This document shows, piece by piece, positions 6,499-14,100 of a DNA stretch of 15,640 nucleotides (positions are counted from its first letter, which is position 1; each line of letters opens with the position of its first letter). Position numbers and translations under genes: made by a program. This DNA is from Bacteroidota bacterium (GTDB lineage Bacteria; Bacteroidota; Bacteroidia; Flavobacteriales_D; Crocinitomicaceae), in the NCBI GenBank assembly GCA_006226555.1, contig SBGS01000053.1, positions 1 to 15,640 of the forward strand, read 5' to 3'. Under the pieces are notes generated by a model that was given only the letters and a program-made list of their open reading frames with translations, searched no databases and was not told the origin of the DNA.

Positions 6499-8194
6499 TT
6501 GGAATCATCTTGATTTTTGCTTTGATGGCATCTATCTCGCGATTTGCTTTCTCAATTTTCTTTTCAACTTCTTTCTTCAAGGCATCAGCGCCTTTACTGT
6601 TCGCGAAGAATCCCAGATTGTTCTCAAAAAGTATGACATCCTTTTTCAGCTTGTCAATGTCTTTACGAAGTTGATTTTTCAGATCACTCAATTGTCTGCG
6701 GGAGTCGGGAGAAGCCTTGAGTGTTTCAATTTTAGCCGTAAACACAGCACTTTCACGCTCGCCTTTTTCAAGGTCTAAAGCACCATATTTCTCGTCAAGT
6801 GCAGCTTTGAAATCTTTGTATATTTTGTCCTTTTGTTTCATTGGGACCATACCAAGCTCATTGAATTTTTGAGCAAATGATTTCAATGTTTCCAGAACTA
6901 CTTTCTTATCTCCTTCAGGTTTAAATGCCTTGATCTCTTCTATGAGCGCTTGTTTAGCTACTAAATTTTGCTCGAACTCTTTATCCTTTTCGGCAAAATG
7001 ACTCTGTCTCGCGTTGAAGAAAACATCACACGCTGCTCTGAATTGTTTCCAAAGCTTTTGTTCATTTCGTTTACCGGAGTGTCCTATGGCTTTCCATTGT
7101 TTTTGAAGTTTGATCAATGCTTCACTGGTGCTTGACCACTCTTTCGAATGCATCAGTTCCTCAGCTTTTTTAATCAGCTCCTCTTTTTTCTGAGCAATGC
7201 TATCAAACTGTTCCTGAATAGTACCAAAGAATTCTTTCTTGCTATCGAAAAACTTATCACATCTTGATCTAAATTCCTTCCATACGGTCTCATTCTCTTT
7301 TCGTGGACCGAAACCGATTTGTTTCCACTCCTCCTGAATCTTTAGAACTTTCTCCGTTGCCTGATCCCAGGCTTTTACAGTATCGAAGTCTGATAGTTTT
7401 TCTACAATCTCTTCAATTTTTTGGATAAGAGCTTGCTTAAGCTCAATGTTTTTCTGCTGAATGCTACGTCTGTCCTCATAAAAACGATTGATACGTTCAT
7501 ATACGGAACGAACTTCGGTCCAGTAAGCATCCTTCAGTTTCTCCCACTCCTCATTCGGAACAGGACCAACATCTTCCCAGTCATTCTGAAGGGTTTTTAG
7601 CTGTTGTTCGATCTCTTTGATCGAGTCGACCTTGGTCAGATGCTTCAGCTTTTGAATGATCTCATTCTTTAACTGACTGTTACGATGAAGATCATGATCC
7701 TTTAGCTCTTTGTAGATCTTGATATTGTAGAAAAAGTCCTCGATAAGTTTGGAATATTCGGATTGTATTTCATTTCGCTTGTCACGCGGAATATCTCCAA
7801 TCTCCTTCCATGATTCTTGAACTTCCTTAAAGGCGGCAAATGCAGCACCGATGTTTTCCTCATTTGTAATAACATCCTGAAGCTTCTTGATCAAGCTTCT
7901 TTTTTCCTGAAGATTTTTCTCTTCGGTAGCTTTTTTTAGATCCGCCGCAGCCTTGCGTTTTTCTTTGTATTCATTAAAAATGCCGTAGAACGCTTCTTTT
8001 CCGTAATCACTATCTGCTTCTGGAACTTCTTCGCCATTCTCTTGTGCTTCCAGTTGTCTCACTTGGAGCTGACGTTCCTGTTCAAGGATATAATCTTCAA
8101 ATTTACTGCGTAGTTCATTCACCTCGTTTTGAACTGCGAGTACATCCTCCTGCTCAGTTAGCTCTTTTAGCTTTTCAATGAAATTTGTTTCCAT
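6491..8194 (-). CDS. DUF349 five-repeat coiled-coil protein
   Basis: This 567-residue, highly charged, almost wholly helical protein is probably cytoplasmic. It carries five DUF349-type repeats, each centred on W-(K/E)-x-(I/V)-G followed by a charged helix: ESWKEIGDIPRDKRNEI (Trp129), NDWEDVGPVPNEEW (Trp206), EEWKQIGFGPRKENETVW (Trp290), KQWKAIGHSGKRNEQKLW (Trp367) and a degenerate QKFNELGMVPMKQKDKIY where Phe444 replaces Trp. The anchors are 77-84 residues apart. The N-terminus (about 1-60) and C-terminus (about 480-565) are further coiled-coil-like segments. The function of DUF349 proteins is not established. The ATG is 5 nt after the stop of the kinase gene and its stop overlaps the next start, so this is the middle gene of a tight operon and probably relies on the kinase promoter. 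Confidence 0.9.
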   Translation of the reverse strand: METNFIEKLKELTEQEDVLAVQNEVNELRSKFEDYILEQERQLQVRQLEAQENGEEVPEADSDYGKEAFYGIFNEYKEKRKAAADLKKATEEKNLQEKRSLIKKLQDVITNEENIGAAFAAFKEVQESWKEIGDIPRDKRNEIQSEYSKLIEDFFYNIKIYKELKDHDLHRNSQLKNEIIQKLKHLTKVDSIKEIEQQLKTLQNDWEDVGPVPNEEWEKLKDAYWTEVRSVYERINRFYEDRRSIQQKNIELKQALIQKIEEIVEKLSDFDTVKAWDQATEKVLKIQEEWKQIGFGPRKENETVWKEFRSRCDKFFDSKKEFFGTIQEQFDSIAQKKEELIKKAEELMHSKEWSSTSEALIKLQKQWKAIGHSGKRNEQKLWKQFRAACDVFFNARQSHFAEKDKEFEQNLVAKQALIEEIKAFKPEGDKKVVLETLKSFAQKFNELGMVPMKQKDKIYKDFKAALDEKYGALDLEKGERESAVFTAKIETLKASPDSRRQLSDLKNQLRKDIDKLKKDVILFENNLGFFANSKGADALKKEVEKKIEKANREIDAIKAKIKMIPNE

Positions 8195-8199
8195 ATCTA

Positions 8200-9129
8200 T
8201 CAGTTGATCACCTGCACCATGTCGAAATTGGTGAGGTTGACAAATTCTTCAATTCTTTCTTCAAGATCTTTGTAGGTAATATTCATGAGTCGGTTTGTAC
8301 CGAATTCTTCTACACAGAATGAAGCTAACGCTGAACCATTTATGATCGCACGTTTCATGTTTTCAAAAGAAATATCATCAGTGCTGGCGATGTATCCCAT
8401 AAATCCACCTGCAAAAGTATCACCGGCTCCAGTTGGGTCAAAAACTTCCTCTAGAGGAAGCGCCGGAGCAAAGAACATTTTGTTTTCATGGAATAAAAGT
8501 GCACCGTGCTCACCTTTCTTGATGATGAGGTATTTAGGCCCCATATCTCTGATTACTTTGGATGCTTTTACCAAAGAATATTCTTTGGAAAGTTGTCTGG
8601 CTTCTTCGTCGTTGATGATCAATACATCTACCAATTTCATTGTTTTCTCCAGCTCCTCCATTGCGATGTCCATCCAGAAGTTCATCGTGTCCATTGCGAT
8701 CAATTTAGGACGAGTTTCCAAACGCTCGATCACAGAACGTTGAACCTGAGGACTAAGATTACCGAGCATCAGGTAGTCAACTCCCTGGTAGGCATCCGGA
8801 ATGATAGGATCAAAATGCTCTAGTACATTCAATTCAGTTACCAAAGTATCCCGGGAATTCATATCGTTGTGGTATCTGCCCGACCAGAAGAATGTCTTTT
8901 CTCCTTTTTTGATCTGAAGTCCTTGTATATCTACATTTCTTTTCTCCAACTCACTCAACATCTCTGCTGGAAAGTCTTCCCCAACAACAGAAACGATGAA
9001 TTGCTTATTGTTATAGAAAGAAGAGGCCAAAGCTATGTATGTTCCGGCTCCTCCGATGATCTTATCTGTTTTTCCAAATGGTGTTTCTATTGCATCAAAT
9101 GCAACAGAACCTACGGTAAGTAAACTCAT
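8200..9129 (-). CDS. PfkB-family carbohydrate kinase (ribokinase-like fold)
   Basis: This 309-residue cytoplasmic kinase transfers phosphate from ATP to a sugar or nucleoside hydroxyl group. It begins MSLLTVGSVAFDAIETPFG. Family marks are the GGAGTYIALASS segment (26-37, first PfkB signature area), INDEEA (172-177) and the second signature DPTGAGDTFAGGF (231-243), whose Asp237 is the catalytic base and whose GAGD forms the anion hole. The substrate cannot be told from the sequence. I chose the ATG at 9127-9129 because the in-frame GTG at 9162 would place the -7 element (9151-9158) inside the coding region and add a segment the family lacks. It is the first gene of an operon with the DUF349 and membrane-protein genes and is divergent from the AsmA-like gene. 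Confidence 0.9.
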   Translation of the reverse strand: MSLLTVGSVAFDAIETPFGKTDKIIGGAGTYIALASSFYNNKQFIVSVVGEDFPAEMLSELEKRNVDIQGLQIKKGEKTFFWSGRYHNDMNSRDTLVTELNVLEHFDPIIPDAYQGVDYLMLGNLSPQVQRSVIERLETRPKLIAMDTMNFWMDIAMEELEKTMKLVDVLIINDEEARQLSKEYSLVKASKVIRDMGPKYLIIKKGEHGALLFHENKMFFAPALPLEEVFDPTGAGDTFAGGFMGYIASTDDISFENMKRAIINGSALASFCVEEFGTNRLMNITYKDLEERIEEFVNLTNFDMVQVIN

Positions 9130-9150
9130 TATAAATAATTTATTGAGGGG

Positions 9151-9158
9151 CAAAGATA
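9151..9158 (-). promoter_or_regulatory. -7 promoter element of the pfkB-DUF349-membrane protein operon
   Basis: On the minus strand this reads TATCTTTG, a perfect TAnnTTTG match, 21 nt before the ATG, giving a leader of about 15 nt. A TTG lies 23 nt upstream (9182-9184), at the long end of the usual -33 spacing. Confidence 0.6.
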
Positions 9159-9253
9159 ACACTAAACTATGACTTTAGAGCCAATAATAATCAGTAATCC
9201 CTAAGCCCTGAAGAGAGAATTTTTGTTCGATCAAAGAGTAACAAATCCCAACA

Positions 9254-9283
9254 TTGAAACGTTAATAAGAATGGGCGTTTCAA
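9254..9283. promoter_or_regulatory. Spaced inverted repeat upstream of the AsmA-like gene
   Basis: TTGAAACG (9254-9261) and CGTTTCAA (9276-9283) are perfect inverted 8-bp arms with 14 nt between them. The centre is about 50 bp upstream of the ATG at 9319, at or just above the expected -33 region, so it is a candidate operator. A stable hairpin with a 14-nt loop is less likely to matter here because the repeat lies upstream of the expected transcript start. Confidence 0.45.
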
Positions 9284-9306
9284 CGTGAGCGCACCTGCCT
9301 TGAAGT

Positions 9307-9314
9307 TAAATTTG
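9307..9314 (+). promoter_or_regulatory. -7 promoter element of the AsmA-like gene, 4 nt from the ATG
   Basis: TAAATTTG is a perfect TAnnTTTG match followed by TATT and the ATG at 9319. No clear -33 TTG is present; the inverted repeat at 9254-9283 lies just upstream instead. It predicts a leaderless transcript. Confidence 0.7.
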
Positions 9315-9318
9315 TATT

Positions 9319-11994
9319 ATGTTAAAAAAGCGGCTTGGAAAACTGGTCCTTTGGCTTCTCTCCTCGGTGGCCGTAATTTTTAGCGTTATTACAATTCTTC
9401 TTTGGGTCTACAAGGATGAGATCGTTGGTATGGCGGTCGATCAGGCCAATAAATATCTGAAAGTTAAAGTCAATGTTTCTGAGGTGGATCTGACATTCTG
9501 GGGATCTTTCCCTAATCTTTCCGTAGATTTTAATCAGGTCTTTATTCAGGATGCCTTACCCGGATCAACGATGTATGATACACTGCTTTACACGGACCGC
9601 GTACGATGTAAGTTTGATCCATTGGATATATGGAACGAAAAGTATGAGATAAAAGAGATCGAAATAAGTCCGGGAACATTGCAGCTAAAGGTGGATTCGA
9701 TCGGTAATACGAATTACGATATTTTCGCGTCTTCAGATTCTACCGCTAAGCAGGAAGAGATGGACTTTAAGCTGGAGAGATTGTATGTTAAAGGTCTACG
9801 ATTTACCTATGTCAATGCCATTTCAGAGCAGTTCTACGGCACCTCAATTGATCAGCTTGGAGCAACGGGCGATTTTACCAAACGAAAGTTCACGGCCAAA
9901 ACAATATCTAATTTTGACATAATAGAAGCACGGACAGGATCTATTGCCCTCGTTCGAGATCAGGCTGCGCGCCTGAATCTAGGGGTAGAGGTAGATCTTG
10001 ATTCAGCCACTGTTTCTATACCGGCATCAACCATATACATATCAGATCTCCCTTTTAATTTCAATGCAGAAGTAGATTCGACCGGATATGAATTTCATTT
10101 GGATGGAAAGCAACTTAAACTAGATGATGTTGCTAATAAACTCGCACCGGAAAGAACACGTGAGATCAGGAAATACTCCGGTAGTGGAGATGTGCAGTTT
10201 GAGCTGGATGTACATGGAAAGAATGATGATCCCGGAGGAGCAAATATTGCTTGTGCATTCGGTGTGAGTGATGGTAGTTTGAGTGAACCGGTCTCCAAAA
10301 TGAAGTTGAACAACCTGCTCGTTGAAGGAAAGTTTACGAAGAGCAACAAACCGGGCAATGAGTTACTCGAACTTGCAAAAGTGAAGTTTCAATCTCAAAT
10401 GGGAATGTTTTCCGGAAAATTGAGCATTAAGAATTTTTTACGTCCATTATATCGGGTTGAGGCAGATGGAGCAGTTGATCTTGGAATACTCAGTCAGTTT
10501 TTCACGACGTCCTTTTTGGATGAACTGACAGGTAATGCCAACCTTGGTATACAATGCATAGTACAACAAGATAAGGACGCGGCCGGTCGAGATAGATTTG
10601 ATGTCGTGCGATTAGCCGGCTCTATGGAGTTAAACAAAGCGAGATTAAAACTGATCGATGACAAAAGGACTTTCCGAAATATAACTGGTAGCCTTTATCT
10701 GAAAAATGATCAGATCGGTTTGCAGAACCTGCGCGTGAATCTTTTAGATTCAGATCTGAGATTGGATGGCTTTTTCTCGGGAATTCAGGATTTTCTGAAT
10801 GGTGCAGCACCAATTCAAACTGAGGTAAATATCGATGCGAAGAAGATCCGTATAGCTGATCTGAGCTCCAGTGATAAAACAGAAAAACAAGTTGGTTCAA
10901 GATCATTTATTTTACCCAATACGCTCAAGGGTACAGTAGTCATGAAGATCGGTGACCTTGAATATGAGGGACACCATTTCAGACTTTGTGAAGGTGAGGT
11001 AACTATGAGAGAACGCTATTTCCAGCTCGATCGTTTTCATTTTACAAATGCGGGTTCAAGAATTTCAGGGAAAGTATCGGTGCTGGAAAACAAACCTGAG
11101 ATCCTTGAGTTAAGCTGCAATCTCGTATCCAATTCCATTGGCATAGATCAATTGTTTAAGGAGTGGAAGAATTTCGATCAGGACGTGATCACGCATGAAA
11201 ATATTTCAGGAACCGCACAACTTAATCTACAGTTGTATGCCCCATTTGATTATAGAAACGGTGTTATTTCCAACAGCATTGAAGCTGTAGCAGCATTGCG
11301 TATCCAGGATGGGCGGTTAAAAAATGTTTCTGCCTTTAATGAGATCGTGGAAAGTATGAATAGCTCAACTGCAGCGAAACTGGCGATTGGAAATGAAAAT
11401 ATTAAGTCTTTCAGCGGGAAATTGAAAGATCTGCGCTTCCAGACATTAGAAAACACAATTACCATTCGAAACAGTATCATCAGCATACCCAACATGTCTG
11501 TCCAATCATCGGCCCTTGATGTTGAAGTTTCCGGTAAGCACCATTTCAATAACGACATAGATTATCGCTTTGGATTTAGGTTTAGGGACCTCAAACAAAA
11601 AAAGGAAAGTGAGTTTGGTGAGATCATGGACGATGGAACAGGGAAGTTCATTTTCCTGAGAATGTATGGTAATATGGATAATCCTACGATTGAATGGGAT
11701 AAGGAGACTAATCGTGAAAAAAGACAGGAGAAGATCGAGCAGGAAAAACAGGATGCTAAATCGATCCTAAAAACAGAGTTTGGATTATTCAAGAATGATT
11801 CGACCGTAAAAACATATGTTGAGGAAAAGCGTCCGAGAGAAGAGATAAAAGTAAGTTTTGATGCTTTGGAAGCGAATGACTCGATCATTCGTCAAAAAAC
11901 GAAGAAGGATAACAAGCTCAATAGAATGCTTGACAAATGGAAGACAGAATCTGAGGCAGATAAAAAGGAAGAATTTACCATCGATCAGGATTGA
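9319..11994 (+). CDS. AsmA-family inner-membrane-anchored periplasmic protein
   Basis: This 891-residue protein has one N-terminal membrane helix (about 9-30) after the basic MLKKRLGK, so most of it faces the periplasm. The segment after the helix, ANKYLKVKVNVSEVDLTFWGSFPNLSVDFNQVFIQDA (about 43-79), is the typical start of an AsmA-like protein. The long body alternates beta-strand-like stretches (repeated 'L.LDG.FSGIQDF', 'GTVVMKIGDLEYEG' and the like), fitting the repeating beta-groove fold known for AsmA/TamB/YhdP relatives, which help move lipids between membranes. The last 110 residues are unlike that: a charged coil rich in Lys/Glu (from 'EWDKETNREKRQEKIEQEKQD'), ending EEFTIDQD. A lipid-transport or envelope role is inferred from the family. 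A -7 element ends 4 nt before the ATG. The dusB promoter overlaps its 3' end. Confidence 0.86.
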   Translation: MLKKRLGKLVLWLLSSVAVIFSVITILLWVYKDEIVGMAVDQANKYLKVKVNVSEVDLTFWGSFPNLSVDFNQVFIQDALPGSTMYDTLLYTDRVRCKFDPLDIWNEKYEIKEIEISPGTLQLKVDSIGNTNYDIFASSDSTAKQEEMDFKLERLYVKGLRFTYVNAISEQFYGTSIDQLGATGDFTKRKFTAKTISNFDIIEARTGSIALVRDQAARLNLGVEVDLDSATVSIPASTIYISDLPFNFNAEVDSTGYEFHLDGKQLKLDDVANKLAPERTREIRKYSGSGDVQFELDVHGKNDDPGGANIACAFGVSDGSLSEPVSKMKLNNLLVEGKFTKSNKPGNELLELAKVKFQSQMGMFSGKLSIKNFLRPLYRVEADGAVDLGILSQFFTTSFLDELTGNANLGIQCIVQQDKDAAGRDRFDVVRLAGSMELNKARLKLIDDKRTFRNITGSLYLKNDQIGLQNLRVNLLDSDLRLDGFFSGIQDFLNGAAPIQTEVNIDAKKIRIADLSSSDKTEKQVGSRSFILPNTLKGTVVMKIGDLEYEGHHFRLCEGEVTMRERYFQLDRFHFTNAGSRISGKVSVLENKPEILELSCNLVSNSIGIDQLFKEWKNFDQDVITHENISGTAQLNLQLYAPFDYRNGVISNSIEAVAALRIQDGRLKNVSAFNEIVESMNSSTAAKLAIGNENIKSFSGKLKDLRFQTLENTITIRNSIISIPNMSVQSSALDVEVSGKHHFNNDIDYRFGFRFRDLKQKKESEFGEIMDDGTGKFIFLRMYGNMDNPTIEWDKETNREKRQEKIEQEKQDAKSILKTEFGLFKNDSTVKTYVEEKRPREEIKVSFDALEANDSIIRQKTKKDNKLNRMLDKWKTESEADKKEEFTIDQD

Positions 11995-12019
11995 TTCCAT
12001 TTGAAATACCCTAATTTTG
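11991..12019 (+). promoter_or_regulatory. Promoter of dusB, overlapping the end of the AsmA-like gene
   Basis: The -33 TTG (11991-11993) overlaps the AsmA-like stop codon (11992-11994); an 18-nt spacer and the perfect -7 element TAATTTTG (12012-12019) follow. CACC separates it from the GTG start at 12024. Both elements and their spacing fit the Bacteroidota consensus, so dusB should have its own start even though it closely follows a same-strand gene. Confidence 0.75.
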
Positions 12020-12023
12020 CACC

Positions 12024-13022
12024 GTGGTAAAGATCAGAGATATTGAATTAGGGGATTTTCCTTTGCTTCTGGCACCAATGGAAGATGTGAGTGATCCTCC
12101 GTTCAGGGCGCTGTGCAAGCGTCACGGTGCAGATCTGATGTTTACCGAGTTCATTTCTTCTGAAGGTTTGATCAGAGACGCGGCAAAGAGCGTCATGAAG
12201 CTTGATATATACGAGTATGAGAGACCGATAGGCATTCAGATATTCGGAGCGGAGATCGAATCCATGAAGCAGGCAGCTGAGATCATAGAACAAACCAATC
12301 CTGATATTCTCGATATTAACTTCGGATGCCCTGTGAAAAAGGTAGCGTGTAAGGGTGCTGGTGCCGGAATCCTGCAGGATATTCCAAAGATGGTCATGTT
12401 GACTGATGCCATTGTAAAGAGTACAAAGCTTCCGGTGACGGTAAAGACAAGGTTGGGTTGGGATGATCAATCAAAGCACATTGTTGAGGTAGCGGAACGT
12501 CTTCAGGATGTGGGTATCGAAGCGCTTTCTATCCATGGAAGAACCCGTAAGCAGATGTATAAGGGAGAAGCTGACTGGACTTTGATAGGCGATGTGAAGA
12601 ACAACCCAAGAATGCGTATTCCGATCTTTGGTAATGGTGATATAGACACGCCTGAGAAGGCCGTTGAATACAAAAATACATACGGGGTGGATGGAATAAT
12701 GATCGGTCGTGCAAGTATCGGTAATCCATGGATCTTCGATCAGATCAAGCACTACGTTCGAACAGGAGAACATTTACCTAAACCTGACCTCAGAGCTAAA
12801 GCTGAAGCAGCAATTGAACACCTTCAAATGAGCGTGAAGTGGAAAGGTGAAGTACTCGGTGTTGCCGAAATGAAACGACACTACACCAACTATTTCAAAG
12901 GTATAGAACACTTTAAGGAAACACGAATGAAACTCGTGACGTCCTTTGATCTGAATGAGATCTTAGAAACGCTCGAAGCCATTCGAGAGAATGCCGGTAA
13001 TTTCAAATTGATCACCGACTGA
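12024..13022 (+). CDS. dusB: tRNA-dihydrouridine synthase B
   Basis: This flavin enzyme reduces uridine to dihydrouridine in the D-loop of tRNAs, using FMN and NADPH in the cytoplasm. The 332-residue length is normal for DusB. Motifs in order: LLLAPMEDVSDPPFR (14-28, FMN site), MFTEFISSEGL, INFGCPVKKV with the catalytic Cys102, VKTRLGW with Lys141 near the FMN, SIHGRTR (169-175), GNGDI (203-207) and IGRASIGNPWIF (227-238, FMN phosphate binding). The start is a GTG. The promoter element 4 nt before it and the expected family N-terminus MVKIRDIELGDFPLLLAPM both support that choice. The stop codon directly abuts the stop codon of the convergent asparaginase gene, with no terminator between them. 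Confidence 0.95.
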   Translation: MVKIRDIELGDFPLLLAPMEDVSDPPFRALCKRHGADLMFTEFISSEGLIRDAAKSVMKLDIYEYERPIGIQIFGAEIESMKQAAEIIEQTNPDILDINFGCPVKKVACKGAGAGILQDIPKMVMLTDAIVKSTKLPVTVKTRLGWDDQSKHIVEVAERLQDVGIEALSIHGRTRKQMYKGEADWTLIGDVKNNPRMRIPIFGNGDIDTPEKAVEYKNTYGVDGIMIGRASIGNPWIFDQIKHYVRTGEHLPKPDLRAKAEAAIEHLQMSVKWKGEVLGVAEMKRHYTNYFKGIEHFKETRMKLVTSFDLNEILETLEAIRENAGNFKLITD

Positions 13023-14057
13023 TCAAGAACCGTATATAGCGATATAGATCTTTCCTGATTCCGTTATGTATGCTCTATACATGCCTTCTGTGTTGAAAGG
13101 CAAGGAAACATTACCATCTTTATCCAACGCAATTAAACCTCCTTTTCCTCCAATCTCAGTTTGTTTTCGGATCACTTCCTGTGTAGCATCATTGAGTGAA
13201 AGTTGCATGTAGTGCATGAGTGCTGAAACATCATAGGCCACAACATTGCGTATAAAGAACTCACCATGACCGGTGCAGGACACACCCACCAGATCGTCAG
13301 CATAGGTTCCTGCTCCAATGACAGGGGAGTCTCCGATCCTGTTATAGCGTTTGTTGGTCATACCACCTGTTGAGGTTCCGGCAGATATGATGCCTGACTG
13401 ATCCAGTGCGACAGCGCCAACCGTACCAAATTTTTTATCCTCGATGTAGTCGATATTGAACTCATCTTCTGATGAATCAACGGATCCCTGATCACCATCA
13501 TGATCCAAAATTGCTTTTTCTTTTTCCTTGACGCGCTGCAATTGTTTAAGTCTTACATCGCTTTTAAAGTAAGAGGTATCAACGATCTCAACACCATTTT
13601 TAACAGCGAATTCTTCGGCACCTTCTCCTGCCAACATAACGTGTTCCGACTTATCCATGACGGCAATCGCTCCATCAATAGGATTTTTTATAGTTTGAAC
13701 ACCAGCAATGGCTCCTGCCATCTTATCACTACCTCGCATAATGGAAGCATCCATCTCCTGCGTTTCATCATTAGTATACACTGCTCCTCTACCGGCGTTG
13801 AATAGAGGTGAATCTTCCATTACATGGATGCTGGCACGCACGATCTCTACACTTGTTTCTCCCTTTTTCCATTTCTCGAATCCGGCCAAAAGAGCTTCTT
13901 CCAGCTTTGTGCGATAAGCCTCTTCCTTTTCCGGAGACATGTTCTTCTTTAAAATTGTTCCGGCACCGCCATGAATAACCAGTACTACCTTTTCATCTGA
14001 CTGTTGACCAATGGATGTAAATGCGCTCATGAGAATAAAAATAAATGACCAATTCAT
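13023..14057 (-). CDS. Exported isoaspartyl peptidase / plant-type L-asparaginase (Ntn hydrolase)
   Basis: This enzyme hydrolyses isoaspartyl dipeptides and often L-asparagine. It is made as one chain of 344 residues and matures by self-cleavage before a threonine. The N-terminus MNWSFIFILMSAFTSIG is a signal peptide, so it acts in the periplasm or outside. The mature part begins with VVLVIHGGAG, then has NAGRGAV (87-93) and a charged acidic linker (about 184-206) just before the cleavage site in FGTVGAVALD; the nucleophile is Thr212. Substrate-site segments follow: STGGMTNKRYNRIGDSPVIGAG (229-250) and SCTGHGE. I chose the ATG at 14055-14057 because a promoter-like element lies 4 nt upstream and the signal peptide starts there; the longer frame opens with a TTG inside the gene upstream. 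It follows the small STAS-like gene by 43 bp. Confidence 0.92.
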   Translation of the reverse strand: MNWSFIFILMSAFTSIGQQSDEKVVLVIHGGAGTILKKNMSPEKEEAYRTKLEEALLAGFEKWKKGETSVEIVRASIHVMEDSPLFNAGRGAVYTNDETQEMDASIMRGSDKMAGAIAGVQTIKNPIDGAIAVMDKSEHVMLAGEGAEEFAVKNGVEIVDTSYFKSDVRLKQLQRVKEKEKAILDHDGDQGSVDSSEDEFNIDYIEDKKFGTVGAVALDQSGIISAGTSTGGMTNKRYNRIGDSPVIGAGTYADDLVGVSCTGHGEFFIRNVVAYDVSALMHYMQLSLNDATQEVIRKQTEIGGKGGLIALDKDGNVSLPFNTEGMYRAYITESGKIYIAIYGS

Positions 14058-14061
14058 AATA

Positions 14062-14093
14062 GAAAAATAGGAAATAGAATTCGATGAACAAAA
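14062..14093 (-). promoter_or_regulatory. Promoter of the exported asparaginase gene
   Basis: On the minus strand TTTTG (14089-14093) is followed after 19 nt by TATTTTTC (14062-14069), one mismatch from TAnnTTTG. Four nt (TATT) then lead to the ATG. The -33 element and the 19-nt spacing are ideal, and the distance to the start matches the five leaderless candidates in this window. Confidence 0.6.
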
Positions 14094-14100
14094 GGTATTA

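Noticed and set aside
8285..9123. Plus-strand frames opposite the PfkB kinase, the longest 152 residues
   Set aside because: They mirror the kinase coding sequence, whose signature motifs are intact; no independent support.
9130..9162. GTG start at 9162 for the PfkB kinase
   Set aside because: It would put the promoter element 9151-9158 inside the gene and add 11 residues before the normal family N-terminus MSLLTVGSVAFD.
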